A stretch of 64,000 nt of DNA, taken from Streptomyces himastatinicus ATCC 53653 (GTDB lineage Bacteria; Actinomycetota; Actinomycetes; Streptomycetales; Streptomycetaceae). Made by a program: the position numbers and the translations under genes. The stretch's first letter is position 1. Each line of letters opens with the position of its first letter. The notes beneath the pieces were generated by a model. The model was not told where the DNA came from. It did no database searches and was given only the letters and a program-made list of their open reading frames with translations. Positions 58,337-64,000 of this stretch are shown one piece after another. The DNA lies in the NCBI RefSeq assembly GCF_000158915.1, contig NZ_GG657754.1, positions 1,246,524 to 1,310,523 of the forward strand. Direction: 5' to 3'.

Positions 58337-59845
58337 CTAGGCGAGGAACGTCTTGAGTTCGTGGACGAGCTTGCGGATGTGGCCGGAGAGCACCGGCGCA
58401 CCGAGATCCTTGAAGCGCTCCCGGAACCACGGGTTGACGCTGCCGCGGCCGGAGCTGGTCACCGAGCCGACCGGGATGAACTTGGCGCCCGAGCGGTGAA
58501 TGGCGGCCATGCTCTCGAACAGCGGCTCGCTCTGCCATTCGTAGAAGTCGGAGATCCACACCACGACGGTGTTGCGGGGCTCGGCGATCTTCGGCTGGGC
58601 CAGTGCCATGGCGACCGTGCCGTCGGTGCCGCCCCCGAGGTTGGTGCGCAGCAGCGTCTCGAAGGGGTCGTGCACCCAGGGCGTCAGGTCGAGCGCCTGG
58701 GTGTCGTACGCGATCAGGTGGACGTCCACCCTGGGGAGCCCGGCGAAGATGGACGCCAGGATGGTGCAGTTCACCATCGAGTCGACCATCGAACCCGACT
58801 GGTCCACGACGACGATCAGCCGCTGAGGCGTCGTCTTGCGGGCGGTGTGCCGGTAGTAGAGGCGGTCGACATACAGCCGCTCCTCCTCCGGGCTCCAGTT
58901 GGTGAGGTTCTTCCAGATCGTGCGGTCGAGGTCGAGGTTGCGGTACACCCGCTTGGGCGGCACGGAGCGGTCCAGGGCGCCGACCGTGGCCTTCTCCACC
59001 TGGGTGCGCAGCACCTCGCCGACCTCGTCGACGAAGCGGCGGATCAGCGCCTTGGCGTTGGCCAGGGCCACGCCCGAGAGATTGTCCTTGTCCCGCAGCA
59101 GCTGCTCGATGAGCGACATGCTCGGTGTGAGCTGCGCGGCGAGCTGGGGGTCGGCCAGCACCTCGCGCAGCCGCATCCGCTTGACCAGGTCGGCCTCCAG
59201 GGCGCCCAGTTCCGGGCCGATCTCCGGGATGAGCCGGCTGAGGTCGGGTGTGATGCCCGGGCCGCCGGTGCCGGTCGGGCTGACACCCGGCCCGCCCGCC
59301 GCCCTTCCGCCGGATGGCCCGGCGGAAGGGCCGCCGGGGTGCCCGCCGGAGTTCCCGCCCGAGCGGCCCCCGCGCAGCTCGCCGGGCTTGCAGCCGAGGG
59401 CGCGCTCCAGCCAGCCCGCGTCGGACTGCCAGCGCGCCAGCTGCCCGGCGGTGACCGTGCCGGAGCCGCGGGCGAAGACGTTGAGCAGCACCTTCGAGGC
59501 CAGCGCCGCGCGCCGTACCTCGGCGGCCCGGTCGCGTGCTCCGTCGTCGCCTGGCTCGGGCGCCATCAGACCGTCGAACTCGGCGACCAGCTCCGGGTGG
59601 CGCTGCACGATCGAGTCGACGGAGGTCTGCGGATCCAGCAGGGCGGACGGCAGTCCGATGTCCTCCACGACGGCGAGGCTCGCCGATTCCAGGGTGGCCT
59701 GCTCCTCGGGGTCGAAGAGGCGGGCGAGCAGCCGCCAGTACAGGACCTGACGGCGGTTGTCATGGGCCGCCGCGTGCGGGTCGATGTGGTCGGTGGTGTG
59801 CGCGTCGGTGCGCTCGGTGGCGTGGTCCGTGGTGTGCTCCGTCAT
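58337..59845 (-). CDS. vWA domain protein (YehP-like)
   Basis: A 502-residue cytoplasmic protein from the ATG at 59845. A His/Thr/Asp-rich start (about 1-28) precedes a helical region and a Gly/Pro linker (about 157-198). The vWA domain at about 340-500 has a complete MIDAS: D-Q-S-G-S (348-352), the Thr of G-G-G-T-D-G, and I-S-D-F. It is expected to bind a protein ligand through Mg2+ and to be the MoxR partner. Its start overlaps the upstream gene stop (ATGA). Confidence 0.9.
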   Translation of the reverse strand: MTEHTTDHATERTDAHTTDHIDPHAAAHDNRRQVLYWRLLARLFDPEEQATLESASLAVVEDIGLPSALLDPQTSVDSIVQRHPELVAEFDGLMAPEPGDDGARDRAAEVRRAALASKVLLNVFARGSGTVTAGQLARWQSDAGWLERALGCKPGELRGGRSGGNSGGHPGGPSAGPSGGRAAGGPGVSPTGTGGPGITPDLSRLIPEIGPELGALEADLVKRMRLREVLADPQLAAQLTPSMSLIEQLLRDKDNLSGVALANAKALIRRFVDEVGEVLRTQVEKATVGALDRSVPPKRVYRNLDLDRTIWKNLTNWSPEEERLYVDRLYYRHTARKTTPQRLIVVVDQSGSMVDSMVNCTILASIFAGLPRVDVHLIAYDTQALDLTPWVHDPFETLLRTNLGGGTDGTVAMALAQPKIAEPRNTVVVWISDFYEWQSEPLFESMAAIHRSGAKFIPVGSVTSSGRGSVNPWFRERFKDLGAPVLSGHIRKLVHELKTFLA

Positions 59846-60963
59846 GTCCGCAGCAACCTCCCGGCCCGCTCCCGCAGCGCGGCCACCGCTTCGGTGGCGG
59901 CCTTCTCCGCCTTGACTCCGGCCTTGTCGGTCGTGCCCCCGGCCCATCCCCCGGCGTGGAGGACGACGGCCTTCTTCCGCACCGTCTTCTCGACGGCCAG
60001 GGGCTGGACGCGATACGCGCCGGCGTCCCAGCGGAGCAGCCCGATGCAGGCACTCGACCCCGCGACGGTCTCGGGGGTGAGCGGACCGGCGGTCGGAATG
60101 CGGTCGGTGTCGACGGCGAGCGGATGTCCGGCGACGGTGAACGTCAGCGCGTCGTCGCCCTTCTGGGAGTCGTAGCCCTCCAGGAAGACGGGGACGGCGA
60201 TGCGCGCCGGATGCCGGTCCAGGGGTGCGGTCGGGGCGTCGGTGGCGGTGGGCAGGGCGACGCGGGCGGTGGCGAAGGGGTCGGCGGGCTCGCCCTGACG
60301 TGCGTACGCGTCGCTCCAGAGCAGGTCGCCCCCGTCGGTGACCGGCATGTCGGTGAGGTCCATCGAGCGGCCCTCGCTGACGGCCGCCAGGAGCGACATA
60401 TGCGGCCGCAGCAGCTGCCAGATGCCGACTCCGACGACCGTGTCGGGCTTGGGGAGCGACACACTGGCCCGCACCAGGCGGGGTGTCCCGCCGTCGGCGG
60501 GCTCGAACACCGCGTGGACCTGGGCCTGTGCCGCCGTCGCGTGTTCCTGCACATCGACGCCGAGGGGCAGGAGACGGCCGGTGACCACGCCGGTCGCGGG
60601 TGCGTCGGCCGCACCGGGCAGCGTCAGCAAGCAGAGCCCGCGCCCCACAAGGTCGGGCCCATCGGCGCGCCGGAACACGGTCCCAGGGCAGGGCCGGGGC
60701 CAGGACGCGGCGAGTTCGGCGGCGAAGCCGTCGAGGAGCGTCGCCAGGCGCCGCAGGGCCGGGTCCGGAAGCATCGCGGAGACGACCTGCGCCGCCCCGG
60801 AGACCATGTCGTGGTCGATGCCCTGCCATCCGGAGCGCGCCAGTCGGACAGCCAGGAACGGGCGGCGGCGCGCAGGTTCACCGCTTCTTGTTTTTTCGGG
60901 CGCGGACAAAGTGGCGGTCTCCTCGCCGCGGGGCCGGGCGGTCGCCTCCTCGACCCGGGTCAT
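59842..60963 (-). CDS. conserved hypothetical protein of the SWIM/MoxR/vWA locus (probably C-terminal part of a split gene)
   Basis: A 373-residue frame from the ATG at 60963. No catalytic motif; features are D-F-x... none assignable, with G-W-Q-G-I-D-H-D and L-L-P-L-G-V-D-V-Q-E-H-A-T-A-A-Q-A-Q-V-H-A repeats of a beta-rich fold. Upstream in the same frame (61005 to 60964) the sequence reads H-N-E-T-A-L-L-G-S-V-H-D-A-K, a natural continuation of the 94-residue protein encoded just before. The two frames were therefore probably one gene of about 460 codons, broken by an indel near 61005. Function unknown; it belongs to the SWIM/vWA operon. Confidence 0.7.
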   Translation of the reverse strand: MTRVEEATARPRGEETATLSAPEKTRSGEPARRRPFLAVRLARSGWQGIDHDMVSGAAQVVSAMLPDPALRRLATLLDGFAAELAASWPRPCPGTVFRRADGPDLVGRGLCLLTLPGAADAPATGVVTGRLLPLGVDVQEHATAAQAQVHAVFEPADGGTPRLVRASVSLPKPDTVVGVGIWQLLRPHMSLLAAVSEGRSMDLTDMPVTDGGDLLWSDAYARQGEPADPFATARVALPTATDAPTAPLDRHPARIAVPVFLEGYDSQKGDDALTFTVAGHPLAVDTDRIPTAGPLTPETVAGSSACIGLLRWDAGAYRVQPLAVEKTVRKKAVVLHAGGWAGGTTDKAGVKAEKAATEAVAALRERAGRLLRT

Positions 60964-61244
60964 TTTCGCGTCATGGACGGACCCCAGCAGTGCGGTTTCG
61001 TTGTGGCGGCGAGGGCGACGAAGTGGTCCTCGCCCGCCGCTCCGGCCGCCGCCTTCTCGGCCGCCTCGGCGACCCGGGCGGCCAGCGGCGTGCCCGCGAC
61101 GGCCTGGGCGAGATCCGTCAGGCCGGTGGCCCGGCCGGGCTGGGGGCGGAGCAGACCGCTGACGAGTGCCTGGTCGAAGGCGTCGACGGCGGCGAGGGCC
61201 GCGTCGAGGTCGGCGATGGGTTCGGCGAGCAGATCGGCACGCAT
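60960..61244 (-). CDS. small conserved protein of the SWIM/MoxR/vWA locus (probably N-terminal part of a split gene)
   Basis: A 94-residue Ala-rich helical protein. Its ATG (61242-61244) overlaps the SWIM gene stop, and its own stop overlaps the next ATG. After F-V-A-L-A-A (about residue 80) its C-terminus T-T-K-P-H-C-W-G looks foreign, whereas the adjacent frame gives N-E-T-A-L-L-G-S-V-H-D, a better helical continuation. It is likely the N-terminal segment of the next gene separated by a frameshift. Confidence 0.65.
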   Translation of the reverse strand: MRADLLAEPIADLDAALAAVDAFDQALVSGLLRPQPGRATGLTDLAQAVAGTPLAARVAEAAEKAAAGAAGEDHFVALAATTKPHCWGPSMTRK

Positions 61245-61747
61245 CAGGCCACCGCCCTGGTGGACGGGAACCACTGCATCTCCGGCAACGGCGCGGTGAC
61301 CGGGGCCAGTTCCAGATAGGTCAGATGGCGCAGGAAGCGGCTGAAGACCGCCGCGGCGGCCTGACTGCCCGCCTGCGAGGGGTGGGTGTCGGTCATATCG
61401 GCGGCGATGGACAGCGCGGTGGGCTCCCCGTCCGCGGTCTCGACCTTCAGATAGCGGGCGACGCGCCCGGCGCCGTACTGGAGCACCGCCTCGCTGATCA
61501 GGGCCATGATGTGCTTGCAGTACGAGCCGCGCGCGCCACCGCAGGGGCGGTTGTTGTTGGTGCTGCAAGCGAAGGCGTACGTACCGGTCGCGACGGACGA
61601 GACATAGACCCGCCCGATGTCCGAGCCGCTGGACACCACGCCCTGGAGGCGTCCGTCGGCCAGCTCGACGAACGGGACCTTGGCAAGCTTGCGCGGCCGT
61701 GCGGGCGGGATCACCCGCGCCGTACTCGACCTCTCCCAATCGGACAA
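61244..61747 (-). CDS. SWIM zinc finger protein (YehQ-like)
   Basis: About 167 residues from a TTG at 61747, chosen because AGAGGAG lies eight bases upstream and the protein then starts S-D-W-E-R. Longer in-frame starts have no signal. Zinc ligands are C61, C69, C77 and H79 in C-S-T-N-N-N-R-P-C ... Y-C-K-H, a SWIM-type finger expected to bind DNA or protein. It is the first gene of the coupled run SWIM, split protein, vWA, MoxR, DUF5682. Confidence 0.82.
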   Translation of the reverse strand: MSDWERSSTARVIPPARPRKLAKVPFVELADGRLQGVVSSGSDIGRVYVSSVATGTYAFACSTNNNRPCGGARGSYCKHIMALISEAVLQYGAGRVARYLKVETADGEPTALSIAADMTDTHPSQAGSQAAAAVFSRFLRHLTYLELAPVTAPLPEMQWFPSTRAVA

Positions 61748-61922
61748 CGCGCCATCTCCTCTGCACACAGGGGTAGTTCCGCACCACAGCAGCGCGGCAC
61801 GAATGAACATACGTGCGCCCACTGACAACGCCCGCTCGCGAGCCGGGGACTGGATGTGGGGAGGGAGCGGAGCGTCGCATTCTGTGCTTTCATCCACTCG
61901 GAACCAGAAATCAGGGGAGATC

Positions 61923-62504
61923 ATGCAACAAAGCCATGCCGGGCCGGACCGCGTCCGCAACCTGCACACGCTCGGTCCGCACGGGACCAACTTGGAGACC
62001 GCCTCACACGAATGGCTGCGCAGACGCGGCGTTGAGGGAACGGTTCATCTCCATTCCTCCATCGAATCGGCCCTGGAAGCCGTCCCGGCCGACGGGCAGC
62101 ACGCCCTGACCGCCTGCGCGGTCTACCCGGCCCTGCACACGCTGGTCTTCGGCAACCTCCACCGCTTACAGATGGTGGACAGCTTCATCATGCCGACGCA
62201 CAACATGGTGCTCGCCTCCGCGGGAACGCCGGCTCCCGCCACCGTCGCCTCGCATCCGGCACCCAGGGGGCTCGTCCCCGACACGGCCGAGGTCCACGAG
62301 GTGCTCAGCAACTCCCAGGCCGCCATCGACTGCGCCGCCGGGAAGGTCGAGGGCTGCATCACCACGATCGTCGCCGCCGAGCGGCACGGACTGCGGGTCC
62401 TGCGCGACTTCGGCCCGGTCCCCATGGTCTTCACCGTCCACCAGGTCCTGAGCGCGGACGCCGAGGCCGGGGAACCCCTGGCCGCGGGGGCGGTGGCGCT
62501 GTGA
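61923..62504 (+). CDS. prephenate dehydratase-like protein
   Basis: A 193-residue protein from the ATG at 61923. It starts N-L-H-T-L-G-P-H-G-T-N-L-E-T-A, matching the L-G-P-x-G-T-x-x-x-x-A opening of prephenate dehydratase domains with their periplasmic-binding-like fold. A later S-N-S-Q-A-A-I-D-C-A segment fits the second lobe. It is shorter than PheA and lacks the ACT regulatory domain. This could be an amino-acid-pathway variant used in secondary metabolism, or a repurposed ligand-binding domain. It overlaps the next gene (GTGA). Confidence 0.75.
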   Translation: MQQSHAGPDRVRNLHTLGPHGTNLETASHEWLRRRGVEGTVHLHSSIESALEAVPADGQHALTACAVYPALHTLVFGNLHRLQMVDSFIMPTHNMVLASAGTPAPATVASHPAPRGLVPDTAEVHEVLSNSQAAIDCAAGKVEGCITTIVAAERHGLRVLRDFGPVPMVFTVHQVLSADAEAGEPLAAGAVAL

Positions 62505-63769
62505 CCGACCAAGCACCCATCAGCCCCGCGTACCTGGCCGAGGCGCGGCCCCTGACGGAATCGCTCATACCGAAGGTCAACCGCTTCCGGACGCGCCAGG
62601 AAGACGACGGCACGGTCACCGCCCCCACGGCGGACGACATTGCGCTGCTCGGCCGGATCAAGGACGAGGCGTGCGCCTGGTACCGGCGCAACGGGCTGGG
62701 GCACCAGGCCGACGCGCTGGACGCCGACGTCGCCGGGTGGGTGGACGCCGGGCTGGACACCCCGCCCCACTTCGCCCGCTCCCGGGACGCGCTGCGCCCG
62801 CCCGAGGACGGGAGCGTCGTCTTCTTCCTCGCGCCGCTCCAGACCACCAACAGCGCACCGCCCGTCGGCAAGCGGCTGGACTGCTTCTACGCGCTGCGCA
62901 AGGAGCCCGACGCGCTGCCCGGCCTGGCCGTCACCCACCCGCACCCCAAGAACAACTGCCAGTCCCTGATCCTCATCACCGGCAGCGACGGCTTCGCCCA
63001 CGGCAACTGCCTGGTGGTCTTCCCGGAGAACGTGGCCGCCCACGACAAGATCACCGACCAGCCGTACGCCATGTTCTTCTTCAACAAGATGCGCGCCATC
63101 CACGCGACCTACGCGCTCCCGGGCGCGGCGGCCGTCCTGACCCCGGACTCCATACCCCGCGCCTCCACCGGGCTGGCCCCGGAGGTGTGCTACGAGGCCC
63201 GTGCCCTGTGGGGCTATCTGCACGACCGCATGCACTACCAGGGGCTGTGGCCGTTCGACGAACACATCTCGCTCAAGATGAACTGGTTCGTCGGCCTGCT
63301 CGAAGAGATCAAGGTGGACGCGAAGACCGCGCTGTCCTGCGCCGACGGCGAAGTCCCGTACGCCGAGGAGCAGATCGCCATGATTCTGCTGGAACGTGTC
63401 TTCCGCTACCCGCAGGCCGACGACGCGACCCGCAACTTCGACTCCGGCACCGGTGTCTTCCTCTACTCCTGGCTGCGCGAACGGGGCGCGCTGACCGGTT
63501 CCCCACAGGACGGCGGACTGCTGCGCCTGGACCGGGACGCCACCGTGACCGCGCTGCGGGACTACGTCACCACGGTCGAGAAGCTGGAGTCCGAGGTCAC
63601 CACCGACGCCGAGTACAAGGCCGCCGCCAAGGCCCTGGTACGCACCTGTCTGCCCGAAGGGGAGCCCAAGCAGCGCTACCGGTTCACCGAGGACCAGCGG
63701 GTGCTGCTGCGTGCCAAGCGGAGCCTGGACCGGCTGCCGCCACGGACGTTCGGCCTCGCGCAGTGGTAA
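62501..63769 (+). CDS. DUF6421 family protein
   Basis: A 422-residue protein from the GTG at 62501. I know the family only as DUF6421 in actinomycetes. Visible features are a His/Glu/Asp-rich core, L-H-D-R-M-H-Y-Q-G (about residues 243-251), D-E-H-I-S-L-K and L-L-E-E-I-K-V-D, which could chelate metal in a helical enzyme. No signal peptide or membrane segment. It is translationally coupled to the prephenate-dehydratase-like gene, and a transporter gene starts at its stop, suggesting a small biosynthesis-and-export operon (inference). Confidence 0.75.
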   Translation: MTDQAPISPAYLAEARPLTESLIPKVNRFRTRQEDDGTVTAPTADDIALLGRIKDEACAWYRRNGLGHQADALDADVAGWVDAGLDTPPHFARSRDALRPPEDGSVVFFLAPLQTTNSAPPVGKRLDCFYALRKEPDALPGLAVTHPHPKNNCQSLILITGSDGFAHGNCLVVFPENVAAHDKITDQPYAMFFFNKMRAIHATYALPGAAAVLTPDSIPRASTGLAPEVCYEARALWGYLHDRMHYQGLWPFDEHISLKMNWFVGLLEEIKVDAKTALSCADGEVPYAEEQIAMILLERVFRYPQADDATRNFDSGTGVFLYSWLRERGALTGSPQDGGLLRLDRDATVTALRDYVTTVEKLESEVTTDAEYKAAAKALVRTCLPEGEPKQRYRFTEDQRVLLRAKRSLDRLPPRTFGLAQW

Positions 63770-64000
63770 GGGGCGACCCCGGGCCGCGCCGAGGGGGCGG
63801 GCCGCTGGTGGTGCCCGCCCTGTCGGTGCTCATGGTGCTGCTGCTCGCCGCGGGCTGGCTCATGTCGGCCCGTCTGGTCGACGGTGTTCCCGCGCTCGCC
63901 GTGGCGAGCGGCCGTACGGCGGCCAGCTTTCCTGGCCATCTCCGCGATCGCCGCGCTCCGCCCGCGCAGCTGGGCCTGATGTACGGAAGGGGTTCGGCCG
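63763..64000 (+). pseudogene. membrane transporter (EamA/DMT-like), N-terminal part with apparent frameshift, cut by window edge
   Basis: The GTG at 63763 opens a frame with one transmembrane segment (P-A-L-S-V-L-M-V-L-L-L-A-A-G-W) and A-R-L-V-D-G-V-P-A-L-A-V-A-S-G-R-T-A-A, as in the first helices of DMT/EamA transporters. At about 63922-63926 an extra T shifts the frame; the continuation F-L-A-I-S-A-I-A-A-L-R-P-R-S-W-A is readable in the next frame. It is either a decaying gene or a sequencing error. It probably belongs to the DUF6421 operon. Confidence 0.5.

Noticed and set aside
58272..58559. N-terminal extension of the module-2 MoxR ATPase
   Set aside because: It overlaps the end of the vWA gene and reads Arg/Pro-rich; the ATG at 58271 gives the normal family start.

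Overview
The window is very GC-rich, densely coding DNA with strong third-position GC bias, frequent GTG/TTG starts and ATGA/GTGA gene overlaps. It carries families typical of Streptomyces and close relatives: DUF6153, DUF5134, DUF3500, DUF5682 and DUF6421 proteins, fused isobutyryl-CoA mutase, an ECF41-type sigma factor and many TetR regulators. I read it as accessory-to-peripheral chromosome of a Streptomyces-like actinomycete. I see no rRNA, tRNA, insertion sequence, phage gene or CRISPR array.

Layout. 1-1898: a copper block with a multicopper oxidase cut by the left edge, a DUF6153 protein and a Met-rich DUF5134 membrane protein, with a CsoR-like operator. 1900-3606: a deletion scar fusing a polyol-type ABC lipoprotein to the tail of a zinc dehydrogenase, followed by an intact DeoR regulator. 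4102-6315: a TetR/SDR pair with twin palindromic operators, then an epimerase-like protein. 6338-9217: a 959-residue protein with a helical N-terminus, a beta-propeller and a duplicated TPR tail. 9528-11971: asparagine synthase and a small membrane protein. 12161-20482: short-chain acyl-CoA metabolism (thiolase, fused IcmF mutase, EtfA/EtfB, 3-hydroxyacyl-CoA dehydrogenase) with a TetR regulator whose palindrome occurs twice. 20540-21067: two abutting gene relics. 21076-27295: a two-component system, a DUF3500 lipoprotein, a HupE/UreJ membrane protein and a MINPP-like phosphatase. 27306-30709: a second copper block (secreted His-rich protein and CopA) with CsoR-like sites around a good promoter. 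31215-36787: a CaiD/CaiC/CaiA-like acyl-CoA operon with a thioesterase and an unusual XRE-TetR fusion regulator. 36868-46422: a GntR regulator, paired TCATCWGATG operators, and a run of PLP enzyme, sugar ABC importer, GH36-like hydrolase and PDH-E1/transketolase-like enzyme. 46412-50143: MFS exporter/AraC pair and CMD/ECF41 pair.

The most unusual part is 50251-61747. All genes lie on the minus strand in two tightly coupled modules: (i) conserved protein, MoxR ATPase and vWA-like metallopeptidase (DUF2201 type); (ii) SWIM zinc finger, a split conserved protein, vWA protein, second MoxR ATPase and DUF5682 protein. Module ii resembles the uncharacterised E. coli yehLMPQ genes. A perfect 14-bp-arm hairpin separates the modules. 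The right edge holds a prephenate-dehydratase-like gene, a DUF6421 gene and the start of a frameshifted transporter gene.

Several genes carry what look like indels (about 2290, 20847, 50945-51040, 61005 and 63924). These may be real decay or residual assembly errors, so they need read-level checks before biological use.
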